A program made the translations under genes and the position numbers. Of a stretch of 64,000 nt of DNA, positions 17,469 to 25,442 are shown in pieces. Numbering within the stretch: position 1 is the stretch's first letter; every line of letters begins with the position of its first letter. The notes under the pieces were generated by a model. That model was not told the DNA's origin and searched no databases. It saw only the letters and a list, made by a program, of their open reading frames with translations. Origin of the DNA: Chelativorans sp. (GTDB lineage Bacteria > Pseudomonadota > Alphaproteobacteria > Rhizobiales > Rhizobiaceae); assembly GCF_031180965.1 (NCBI RefSeq), contig NZ_JAPSLH010000002.1, forward strand, positions 186,001 through 250,000. The letters run 5' to 3'.

Positions 17469-18434
17469 TCAGGACTGCGTCGCCGGGTCGAAGGGCGGCG
17501 TCCCATGCGTGTGGAATGTCTCGATCGTCTTCATGCCCCAGGCCTGCCCTTTCCTGCGCTCGGCCTCGGTCCAGGTGATCGGCTGCCAGTCGGGCCTGAG
17601 GATCAGCCGCGCGCCGGCATTGGCGATCTCGACCCGGTTGCCGGCCGGCTCGTATGCGTAAAGGAAGAAGGTCTGCTGGATCGCGTGCTTGTGCGGGCCT
17701 GATTCGATGAAGACGCCGTTCTCCAGATAGATATCGGCCGCGCGCAGGATCTCCTCCCGCGTATCAACCGCGTAAGTGAGGTGGTGGAAGCGGCCGGAAG
17801 CGCCGTAATGGTCTTCCGTGCAGGCAAGGTCGTAGCTCTTGTTGTTGACGGTGAACCAGCAGCCGGCAAGCCGGCCATTGTCGAGCACCACCTGCTCGGT
17901 GATGCGGCTGCCGAGCGCCTCGAGCATGAAGTCGCGGATCGCGGCGACGTCTCTGGCGAGCAGGTTGATATGGTCGATGCGCCGCACGCAGGCGCCGCGC
18001 CCGTGATAGCGCTGCGCCACATTCTTCAGCGCCGGCCGCTCATGCGGCGGGGCCACATAGAGATTGGTGTCGTAATAGAGCTCAAAGACATGGCCGTCCG
18101 GGCTCTTGAAGCGATAGGCGCGGCCGTGGCCGAGGTCACCGTCCACCCAGCCGATCCCGAGCCCCATCTTCTCGATCGCGGCGACCCGGCGCTCCAGCGC
18201 TTGCGGCGAGGACGCGCGGTAGGACACGTGGCCCATGCCGGTGGTGTCGGAACGGGTCAGCTTCAGCGAATGGAATTCGTAGTCGTCCCAGCCGCGCAGA
18301 TAAGCGGAGTTCTCGTCGCGCCCGCTCTCGGTCATGCCGTAGATGTTGACGAAGAAGTTCAGGCTCTCGTCGAACTTGTTCGTCAGCACCTCCACATGGC
18401 CAAGATGGGCTACGTCGAAGCAGGGTTCAGCCAT
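17469..18434 (-). CDS. Type I extradiol dioxygenase (VOC superfamily, catechol 2,3-dioxygenase-like)
   Basis: 321-residue two-module VOC protein expected to cleave a catechol-type ring next to the diol with Fe(II) and O2. The three iron ligands of the C-terminal module are visible: His in RIDHINLL (about 150), His in FHHLTYAV (about 213) and Glu in GNRVEIAN (about 265). The ATG at 18434 gives a family-like N-terminus (HLGHVEVLT). It is 11 bases upstream of galB, so it should supply the ring-cleavage product used by GalB/C/D. Known gallate and protocatechuate 4,5-dioxygenases are of the unrelated LigB type, so the substrate here is open. Confidence 0.85.
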   Translation of the reverse strand: MAEPCFDVAHLGHVEVLTNKFDESLNFFVNIYGMTESGRDENSAYLRGWDDYEFHSLKLTRSDTTGMGHVSYRASSPQALERRVAAIEKMGLGIGWVDGDLGHGRAYRFKSPDGHVFELYYDTNLYVAPPHERPALKNVAQRYHGRGACVRRIDHINLLARDVAAIRDFMLEALGSRITEQVVLDNGRLAGCWFTVNNKSYDLACTEDHYGASGRFHHLTYAVDTREEILRAADIYLENGVFIESGPHKHAIQQTFFLYAYEPAGNRVEIANAGARLILRPDWQPITWTEAERRKGQAWGMKTIETFHTHGTPPFDPATQS

Positions 18435-18487
18435 CGTCTTTTTCCTTCTTCTTGTCCGCAATCACGTCCTGCGCCGCCGGGCGCGGG

Positions 18488-19594
18488 TCATCCGTCGATG
18501 CGGCCCCAGACCTCGCACGCCAGATCCACGCATAGCTTCAGCTTCTTCCACTGATCTTCTTCGGTGAGCACATTGCCCTCCTCCGTCGAAGCGAAGCCGC
18601 ATTGCGGGCTGACGGCCAGCCATTCCAGCGGCATGACGGCGCTCGCCTCGTCGATCCGACGCAGGATCAGGTCGCGGTCCTCCAGCGCCCCCGTCTTGGT
18701 GGTGAGCAGTCCGAGCATGATCTTCTGGCCGTCCGTCTTCTTCAGCGGGCCGAAATCGCCCGAGCGGTCGTCGTCGAACTCGAGGAAGAGCGCATCCACC
18801 TTGAGCGTCGGGAAGACAAGGTCGGCGATGGCGTCGTAGCCGCCGCTCGCCACCCAGCTGGAACGTGCATTGCCGCGGCAGATATGCAGCGACAGGAGCG
18901 TGTCGTCCCGCCGTTCGGCGATCGCCTGGTTGATCACCTCCACATAGCGAGACAGCGTGGTGTCGGGGTCAAGCCCCCTCTCCTGCATATGCGCCCGGTG
19001 GCGGGGATCGACGAAATAGCTCATCACCGGATCGTCGAGCTGGATATAGCGGCAGCCGGCCTCCTCCAGCGCGCGTATCTCGGCCCGGTAGAAAGCGACG
19101 ACATCGGACCAGAAGGCGTCGATGTCCGGATAGGCGGCCGGATCGGCCACGCCGTCCCCGGCATGGAAATGCAGCCGGCTCGGCGAAGGGATGGTGATCT
19201 TCGGCGTCACCTTGGTGAGCGCGGCCAGGTCGCGGAAATCCGCCGCCATCACCGGCTCCCGCCAGACGATGCGCTCCCGCGCCGTCACATTGAGCGGCAC
19301 GTGCCGGTTGCCCGCAAAGCTCTCCGACACCGCCGGCTGCTCGATCGAGATGCCGGGGATTGCCCGCGCGAAATCGATCCACCAATTCTCGCGCCGCACC
19401 TCGCCGTCGGTGACGGAGAGGAGCCCGATCTCCTCCTGCCGGCGCACCATCTCGCCGATCGCCTCGTTTTCGGCAGCGCGCAATTCGTCGCGGCCGATCT
19501 CGCCGTTACGCCAGCGGCGGCGCGCGGCCTGCACCGAAGGCGGGCGGAGGAGACTGCCCACCTGGTCCGCGCGGAAGAACGGTCGTTTGGCCAA
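18488..19594 (-). CDS. MetE C-terminal-domain-like methyltransferase (cobalamin-independent methionine-synthase family)
   Basis: 368-residue protein with only the catalytic TIM-barrel half of MetE. It starts with FRADQVGSLLRPP, as in YxjG/YxjH-like proteins. Zinc ligands are recognisable in LHICRGN (His-x-Cys) and SPQCGFAS (Cys), with a glutamate in FLEFDDDR. The start is a TTG preceded by AGGAGGG, 9 bases after the TRAP permease. In a cluster with LigM-type demethylases it may take methyl groups from 5-methyl-THF, or directly from a methylated substrate, to a thiol (inference). It lacks the N-terminal half of full MetE. Confidence 0.8.
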   Translation of the reverse strand: MAKRPFFRADQVGSLLRPPSVQAARRRWRNGEIGRDELRAAENEAIGEMVRRQEEIGLLSVTDGEVRRENWWIDFARAIPGISIEQPAVSESFAGNRHVPLNVTARERIVWREPVMAADFRDLAALTKVTPKITIPSPSRLHFHAGDGVADPAAYPDIDAFWSDVVAFYRAEIRALEEAGCRYIQLDDPVMSYFVDPRHRAHMQERGLDPDTTLSRYVEVINQAIAERRDDTLLSLHICRGNARSSWVASGGYDAIADLVFPTLKVDALFLEFDDDRSGDFGPLKKTDGQKIMLGLLTTKTGALEDRDLILRRIDEASAVMPLEWLAVSPQCGFASTEEGNVLTEEDQWKKLKLCVDLACEVWGRIDG

Positions 19595-19603
19595 TTCGCC
19601 CTC

Positions 19604-20908
19604 CTATCCGATCATCGTGTTGGGCAGATAGAGCGCGATCTGCGGGAAGAGCACCAGGATGATGACGGCAAGCAGCATCACGAACCAGAATGGCGCCACG
19701 CCGATAAAGATGTCGCGCAGCGGCACATTGGGCGCCACAGACTTGACGATGAACACATTGACGCCCACCGGCGGGCTGATCAGCCCCATTTCCAGCGTGA
19801 TGACGACGAGGACGCCGAACCAGATCGGGTCGAAGCCGAGTGCCATGACCGCCGGAAAGAAGATGGGCATGGTCAGCACCAGCATGGCGAAGCCCTCGAG
19901 GAAGAGCCCCAGCACCATGTAGCAGGCCAGGATGAGGGCGAGCACCGCCGTCGTGCCGATATCGAGCCCGGTCAGGAATCCGGCCACCTCATGCGGTATG
20001 CGGCTCAGCGCGAGGAACGGGTTCAGCAGGTGTGCCGAGATCAGGATCAGCATCACCGTGGCCGTGGTGACGATGGAATCGCGCAGCGCTCGATAAAGCG
20101 CGTCGGGTTTCAGCTGCCCGGTCAGGACACCGAAGAGGATCACCAGCCCCGCGCCGACCGCCGCCGCCTCCACAGGCGAGAAGAAGCCAAGATAGATGCC
20201 GCCGATGGTCAAAAGCACGATGATCAGGATCGGGATGGCGCCCGCCAGCGCCGCCGACTTCTGCTTGAGGCTCGTGCGCGGGCCCGGCGGGCCGTAATCG
20301 GGCCACAGATAGGACAGCGCCGTGATCAGGATGATGAACATGACGAGCAGCATCAGACCGGGCAGGACGCCCGCCAGGAAAAGACGCCCGATCGATTGCT
20401 GCGTGAGGATGGCGTAGACGACGAAGCCGGTCGAGGGCGGGATCAGGATGCCGAGGGTGCCGCCCGCGGCCACCGCGCCCGTCGACAGCTTCGGGCTGTA
20501 GTTGAACCGCTCCATTTCCCCGAGCGAGACGCGCCCCATTGTCAGCGCCGACGCGACCGACGACCCGCAGAGCGCGGCAAAGCCGCCGCAGCCAATGATG
20601 GTGGCGGAGGCGAGGCCGCCCTTGATGGAGCCGATCAGCGCATAGGCCGCATCATAGAGCCGGCGGCTCATGCCGCTCTCTGTCGCCACATTGCCCATCA
20701 GGATGAAGAGCGGCACCACGATCAGTTCGGCGCTGGAGGCGAGCGTGAAGGTTTCGCTCGCCAGCAGGTTCAAGGCGTTGCTAGGGCTGGAGAGAATGGA
20801 GACGCCAACGAGCCCAACCGTGAACATGGCGAAGGCGACCGGCACGCGCAGCGCGAACAGCACGAAAAGGACAACAAGGCCCAGGAGGCCGATGGCCGTC
20901 GTGCTCAC
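19604..20908 (-). CDS. TRAP transporter large permease subunit (second system)
   Basis: 434-residue DctM-type membrane protein with GGTLGILIPPSTGFVVYAI and SPPVGVNVFIVKSVAP signatures. The start is a GTG at 20908 that overlaps the small-permease stop by 4 bases (GTGA); a longer frame upstream re-reads the small-permease gene. It differs clearly from the permease at 5572-6879, so the window holds two independent TRAP importers. Placement between the O-demethylation genes and the ring-cleavage genes suggests a methoxylated aromatic acid as substrate. Confidence 0.91.
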   Translation of the reverse strand: MSTTAIGLLGLVVLFVLFALRVPVAFAMFTVGLVGVSILSSPSNALNLLASETFTLASSAELIVVPLFILMGNVATESGMSRRLYDAAYALIGSIKGGLASATIIGCGGFAALCGSSVASALTMGRVSLGEMERFNYSPKLSTGAVAAGGTLGILIPPSTGFVVYAILTQQSIGRLFLAGVLPGLMLLVMFIILITALSYLWPDYGPPGPRTSLKQKSAALAGAIPILIIVLLTIGGIYLGFFSPVEAAAVGAGLVILFGVLTGQLKPDALYRALRDSIVTTATVMLILISAHLLNPFLALSRIPHEVAGFLTGLDIGTTAVLALILACYMVLGLFLEGFAMLVLTMPIFFPAVMALGFDPIWFGVLVVITLEMGLISPPVGVNVFIVKSVAPNVPLRDIFIGVAPFWFVMLLAVIILVLFPQIALYLPNTMIG

Positions 20909-21414
20909 AGCATCGCCTCCTTGCGCTCCTCGCGGATGCCGCCGACGAGGATGAGCTCGATGCCGCGCAGCAGCATGGTTAGCGAGGTGAGGACCGAGAA
21001 GGCGGCGAGCGCCCACTGGAACCAGGCTTTTGGAAGGTGGATGATGTTGGTGGCGAGGTTGAGCATCAGCGAAAGCTGCGCCGACTGGATCACTTTCCAG
21101 GCGATGGCGGCGAACAGCACGGCGCCAAGGAAGGCCACGGCGATATCGATCGCCTGATTAAGGCGCGGCGGGAAGGAGTTCTCGAAGATGTCGATGGCGA
21201 TATGCCCGCCCTGGCGGCTGCAATAGGCCATGCCACCGAACACGATGATCACCATCCCCATCTGGCCGAGATCCTGCGCTCCGCGCAGCGGCGCGCCGAA
21301 ATAGCGCCCGATCACGTCAAACAGGATGATGGCCGTGACGAGCGCCAGCGCGGCGCTCCCCAGGATGTTGGCCAGGCCGATCAGCCTGTCCACGAGCTTG
21401 CGCAAGGCCATCAT
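20905..21414 (-). CDS. TRAP transporter small permease subunit (second system)
   Basis: 169-residue DctQ-type protein with four hydrophobic helices and the motif FDVIGRYFGAPLRGAQDL after helix 1. The start MMALRKLVDR at 21414 lies 22 bases after the binding-protein stop. It forms the membrane complex with the large permease that overlaps its end. Confidence 0.9.
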   Translation of the reverse strand: MMALRKLVDRLIGLANILGSAALALVTAIILFDVIGRYFGAPLRGAQDLGQMGMVIIVFGGMAYCSRQGGHIAIDIFENSFPPRLNQAIDIAVAFLGAVLFAAIAWKVIQSAQLSLMLNLATNIIHLPKAWFQWALAAFSVLTSLTMLLRGIELILVGGIREERKEAML

Positions 21415-21436
21415 CGGATCGCTTGGCCGGGCCGGC

Positions 21437-22432
21437 TCAGTTCTTCGCCACCATTGCGTCGAGGATCTCCTGGGCGTCCATATCGGCGATCAGCTTCTCG
21501 CGCAGATTGTCGGCGATCTCCTTGAACGGGGCGATCTCCTCCTCCGTCAGGTCGATCACGTTGTTGTTGGTGTCCGCGCGCACAGTCTCCATCGTGCGCT
21601 CGGCGGAGGCGTTCCACCCTTCCTCACCCTTCTGCGAAAGGCCGCGTCCGGTATGCTTGTCCAGGATGGCCTTGTGCTCGTCGCTAAGCCCGTCATAGCG
21701 CGCCTGGTTCATCACCAGATAGAACAGGATATGGCCGAGCGGCGCCCCCACCGTGTAGGAGTTCGCCACCTCGTCCAGCTTGAAATCGTTGATCGCGCTG
21801 GCGCCGGTGACGATGCCGTCGATCAGCCCGGTCTGCAGGGCGTTGTACATCTCGCCCGCCGGCATCTGCACCGGCGTGGCGCCGAGCGCCTCCACCAGCG
21901 CGCCAGGCACGGAGCCGGAAACACGGATGCGCAAGCCCCTGAGATCCTCGGGTTTGCGGATCTCGCGGTCCTTCATGATGAAGATGCTGGGTTCGGAAAC
22001 CCAGAGCGCCAGCGGGCGCGTGCCGGGGAATTCGCCGGCGAGATGCTGCTCGAAGGCGTTCCAGAGCATGTCGTAGCCGGTCACGCCCTCGGGGATGGCG
22101 CCGGGCATCTCGACAATCATGGATTTGGGAAATTGCGAGGAGGTGTAGCCGGCGAGGCCCCAGGTGATGTCGGCGACGCCCTGGACGGCGCGCACATACT
22201 GCTCCATGGGCCCGGCGCCCAGTTCGCCGGCCGGATAGACGCGGATGGTCAGATCGCCGCCGCTGTCGGCCTCCACGCCTTTGGCGAGCGGCTCCACGAC
22301 CGAAGCCGTGACGACGTGGCTCGGCGCAACGAAATGCGCGAGCGACAGTTCCTCGGCCATTGCGACCGCCGGCGCCGAGATGCTCGAAGCCAGCATGAGC
22401 AAACCGATCGAATGCTTCAGAAGAGCGTTCAT
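21437..22432 (-). CDS. TRAP transporter substrate-binding protein (second system)
   Basis: 331-residue DctP-family periplasmic protein. A signal peptide ends near ISAPAVAMA, and the ligand-site region LRGLRIRVSGSVPGALVEALG carries the usual conserved arginine. The ATG at 22432 follows GGGAGGAATTG. The 203 bases upstream (22433-22635) separate it from the DUF1932 gene and presumably hold a promoter, but I see no clear operator there. Confidence 0.92.
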   Translation of the reverse strand: MNALLKHSIGLLMLASSISAPAVAMAEELSLAHFVAPSHVVTASVVEPLAKGVEADSGGDLTIRVYPAGELGAGPMEQYVRAVQGVADITWGLAGYTSSQFPKSMIVEMPGAIPEGVTGYDMLWNAFEQHLAGEFPGTRPLALWVSEPSIFIMKDREIRKPEDLRGLRIRVSGSVPGALVEALGATPVQMPAGEMYNALQTGLIDGIVTGASAINDFKLDEVANSYTVGAPLGHILFYLVMNQARYDGLSDEHKAILDKHTGRGLSQKGEEGWNASAERTMETVRADTNNNVIDLTEEEIAPFKEIADNLREKLIADMDAQEILDAMVAKN

Positions 22433-22635
22433 CAATTCCTCCCAAACAGCGGCGCTGCCGGTCGGCCGTTCAGCCCCCTGCAGTCCTTCCGGATTGTTAG
22501 TCCCGAGCCTGCTGCTCGGCCAATTCGAACTCTGCCGCCGGGATAAGTTTCTCCTACAGATGCCTATAGCAACCTCAGCTCAGACCCTTGGAAATCATGG
22601 CTGATGTGGCCTCGGTCCGGACTGATGCGGATCGC

Positions 22636-23523
22636 TCACCCCTCGCGCTCGCCGAGCGCCTCGGAGACCAGGGCCGCCAGTTCGGCGGGCTCCTTGCCGG
22701 CGCGGATGGGAAGCTGCCTTTCTCCCACGGCACTCTGCAGCTCGGCGATCGCCGCGGCCAGCGCCTCCCCTTCCGGCAGGCCGAGTTCCCTCATGGCGAG
22801 CGCCGACTCGCGCATCTCCGCTGCGCGCCTGACCCCGTGCGTCGCCACGCGCTCGAACTGGTAGCCGACGAAGCGCTCCCATTCGAACTGCGGGAAGGAC
22901 TTGGCGAGCGAGGCGAAAACGCGGTCCAGGCACCCCGCCCTGTGCGCAGCCACCATGGCCTGGACGGTGATGGCCTCCAGCCCCTTCACGAACAGGCTGC
23001 GCACCATCTTGATCGTGGCGGCCATGCCCGTTTCGGCGCCTACGAACTCTAAATCGAAGCCGAGCTTCGCGAAGAGATCCAGCAGATCTCGATCGAACTC
23101 GCCCGCTACCAGGACCGGCGAGCGGTGGCCGCGCGGATGGACCGGCGACATGACGGCCATGTCCACATAGACGGCGCCCCTGGGGGCGAGGAGTGCCGCG
23201 GTCTGCCGCTTCACCCCTGCGGAAACCGAATTGATGTCGATATAGACTTGGCCAGGGCGAAGCGCCTGATCTACCGACTTGGCGGCCGCCAGGCTGGAAG
23301 CCGCGGTCACGGCGGCGATCACCCAGTCGGCCGCTGCGACCGCTTCGGCGACCGTAGGCTCCATCCTCACGCCGGCCTGTTCGGCGGCGGCGAGGATGCC
23401 GGCCTCCTTCTCCGTCCCGAGTAGGATATCATAAGCGGAGAAAGTGAGAGTTGAGTCCTTTTCGCGCAGCGTTCCGGCGAAAGCGCGCGCCGCCTCTCCG
23501 AACCCGATGAATGCGATATGCAT
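22636..23523 (-). CDS. NAD(P)-binding DUF1932-type dehydrogenase (6-phosphogluconate-dehydrogenase-like)
   Basis: 295-residue protein of the beta-hydroxyacid dehydrogenase fold. The Rossmann motif IGFGEAARAF is at the N-terminus, VYIDINSVSAGVKR lies mid-protein, and KMVRSLFVKGLEA bears the expected catalytic lysine. DUF1932 forms the helical C-terminal domain (about residues 190-260). The gene is third behind purU and metF in the C1 operon. The substrate is unknown; oxidation of an aromatic side-chain alcohol is one option. Confidence 0.75.
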   Translation of the reverse strand: MHIAFIGFGEAARAFAGTLREKDSTLTFSAYDILLGTEKEAGILAAAEQAGVRMEPTVAEAVAAADWVIAAVTAASSLAAAKSVDQALRPGQVYIDINSVSAGVKRQTAALLAPRGAVYVDMAVMSPVHPRGHRSPVLVAGEFDRDLLDLFAKLGFDLEFVGAETGMAATIKMVRSLFVKGLEAITVQAMVAAHRAGCLDRVFASLAKSFPQFEWERFVGYQFERVATHGVRRAAEMRESALAMRELGLPEGEALAAAIAELQSAVGERQLPIRAGKEPAELAALVSEALGEREG

Positions 23524-23556
23524 GGCCTGCCCTCCCCGACCCGGCAGCCCGCGTCG

Positions 23557-24408
23557 TTATTCCGGAAAGACGATGGTCTTGCTGCCGTTGATAAGCACCC
23601 GGTCGTCGAGATGATAGCGCACGGCGCGGGCGAGCACACGCCGTTCGATGTCGCGTCCCTTGCGCACGAGGTCGTCCGGCGTGTCGAGATGGCTGATCCG
23701 CTCGACATCCTGTTCGATGATCGGACCCTCGTCGAGATCGCCGGTGACGTAATGGGCCGTGGCCCCGATCAGCTTCACCCCGCGCTCGAAGGCCTGATGG
23801 TAGGGCTTTGCGCCCTTGAAGCCCGGCAGGAAGGAATGGTGGATGTTGATGCAGCGGCCGCTGAGCTCCGCCGCCATCTCGTCGGATAGGATCTGCATGT
23901 AGCGGGCGAGCACGATGAGGTCTGCCCCGGTCTCCTCGATCACGCGCTTGAGTTCTTGCTCCTGCTCAGCCTTCGTCTCCTTCATGATCGGCAGATGCCA
24001 GAAGGGCAGGTCGCTGAGCATGATGTTGCTGTAGGTCTCGCGCGGATAATTTGAGACAATGCCCGCCACGTCCATGGCGAGTTCGCCCGAGCGCCAGCGA
24101 TAGAGCAGGTCGACAAGGCAGTGGTCGAAGCGCGACACGAGGATCAGCACGCGGCGCCGCGCATCGTGGTCCCTCAGCGACCATGTCATTCCGAACCGCT
24201 CGGCGACCGGCGAGAGGGCCGCGCGGAAGTTTTCCTCATGCTGGCCGCCGCCCCTGAAGAGGATGCGCGTGAAGAACTGACCGGTCGGGGTGTCACCGAA
24301 CTGCTGCAGGTCCTGGATGTCCCCGCCGCCCTCGAAGATCGCCGTCGAGACTGCCGAGACGATCCCGGGCCGATCGCGGCAGAATGCGGTGAGCACAAAG
24401 GAGGTCAT
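23557..24408 (-). CDS. purU: Formyltetrahydrofolate deformylase
   Basis: 283-residue enzyme that hydrolyses 10-formyl-THF to formate and THF. An N-terminal ACT domain ([18 protein letters not shown], residues 8-80) is followed by the formyltransferase-type catalytic domain with [19 protein letters not shown] and [19 protein letters not shown], which hold the Asn-His-Asp catalytic set. It starts 6 bases after metF. With LigM-type demethylase and MetF it would finish oxidation of methoxyl carbon to formate and return free THF, a role known for vanillate and syringate catabolism in Sphingobium. Confidence 0.93.
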   Translation of the reverse strand: MTSFVLTAFCRDRPGIVSAVSTAIFEGGGDIQDLQQFGDTPTGQFFTRILFRGGGQHEENFRAALSPVAERFGMTWSLRDHDARRRVLILVSRFDHCLVDLLYRWRSGELAMDVAGIVSNYPRETYSNIMLSDLPFWHLPIMKETKAEQEQELKRVIEETGADLIVLARYMQILSDEMAAELSGRCINIHHSFLPGFKGAKPYHQAFERGVKLIGATAHYVTGDLDEGPIIEQDVERISHLDTPDDLVRKGRDIERRVLARAVRYHLDDRVLINGSKTIVFPE

Positions 24409-24414
24409 GGCCGT

Positions 24415-25302
24415 TTATCCGTGCTGCGCGGCGAAATTCCTGATCCACTCCGCCGTCGCCTTGACGCCCCCGAACGGGTAGAAATGGAGCGTCACGCTTC
24501 CGTGCACCTTCGGATCGAGCCCGGCGGCGAGATCATGGATGATCGGGTCGGGACCGGCGGTGTTGAGCAGTTTCGTGATCGACAGGCCGTATTTCGACAT
24601 CACCTTGGCGGAGGCGCCGACGCCGCAGCGCGCCGCAAAGCGCAGCAGCGTCTTCACGCTCGCGGGGCCCGCCACGCCGATGCGCACATTGGAGTCGACG
24701 CCTTCCTCGCGCAGCCGCTCGAGCCAGGTGAAGACCGGCTCGGCATCGAAGCCGAACTGCGTCGTGATCTCGCACTCGTGGCCAAGGCCCCCGAGGATGC
24801 GGTGCTTCTCCTTGACCGCCGCCCAGAGCTTCTCTTCGGAGATGTCCGGATGGCCTTCCGGATATCCGGAGATGCCGACGCGCCTGATCCCGTGCTCCGC
24901 AAGCAGGCCCGTCCTTATGATGGCAAGCGCGTCCTCATAGGGACCTTCGGGCTGCGGCGGGTCGCCCGCCACTACAAAGGCGCTGTCGATCCCCGCCTCG
25001 TTTTTCAGCCGAGACAGGAAGCCCTTGAGTTCCGCCTCGGATTTTAGGCGCCGGGCGGAAACGTGGGAGACGGGCCGGAAGCCAAGCTGGCGCACCTTCG
25101 CGGCGGCTGCGACACGTGCGTCGACCTCCTCGCCGGGCAGGAAGGTGACCGATACGGAGGTTCCGGGCACCAGAAGCGGTGCAGCTTCCTCCAGGCCCTT
25201 CCCGTCCTTCGCGGTGATCTCAATCGAGTATCCCTTGAGCAAGCCGGCGGCCTCGCCGGCGGGCTGTTCGCCCCTTCCTATGCTCCGCGCAAACAATGTC
25301 AT
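24415..25302 (-). CDS. metF: Methylenetetrahydrofolate reductase (MetF), catabolic paralogue
   Basis: 295-residue TIM-barrel flavoprotein. Family features are the EITAKD-type start, DSAFVVAGDPPQPEG, and RVGISGYPEGHPDI. In methoxy-aromatic degradation MetF runs as an oxidase of 5-methyl-THF to 5,10-methylene-THF. I chose the ATG at 25302, which has GGAG at a proper distance; the ATG at 25308 is too close to it. The upstream gap to the demethylase stop (25303-25442) holds nothing clear. It is somewhat divergent from housekeeping MetF. Confidence 0.88.
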   Translation of the reverse strand: MTLFARSIGRGEQPAGEAAGLLKGYSIEITAKDGKGLEEAAPLLVPGTSVSVTFLPGEEVDARVAAAAKVRQLGFRPVSHVSARRLKSEAELKGFLSRLKNEAGIDSAFVVAGDPPQPEGPYEDALAIIRTGLLAEHGIRRVGISGYPEGHPDISEEKLWAAVKEKHRILGGLGHECEITTQFGFDAEPVFTWLERLREEGVDSNVRIGVAGPASVKTLLRFAARCGVGASAKVMSKYGLSITKLLNTAGPDPIIHDLAAGLDPKVHGSVTLHFYPFGGVKATAEWIRNFAAQHG

Positions 25303-25442
25303 CAACATCTCCAGAAGCTTGAGAGAGCAAGGTGCCTGCGTCCGCCCTCGTGGAGCACGGCGAGACACGACGGTTTCTTTTCGGGTTGCGACGCCCGCGC
25401 CGGCCGAAGGGACCGACGCCCTCCGGCCTGGACGGCGTTTTG

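Noticed and set aside
18602-21157. Long plus-strand open frame (about 850 codons) rich in His, Asp, Glu and Arg
   Set aside because: Antisense of the MetE-like gene and the TRAP permeases. The charged repeats are the mirror of hydrophobic membrane segments.
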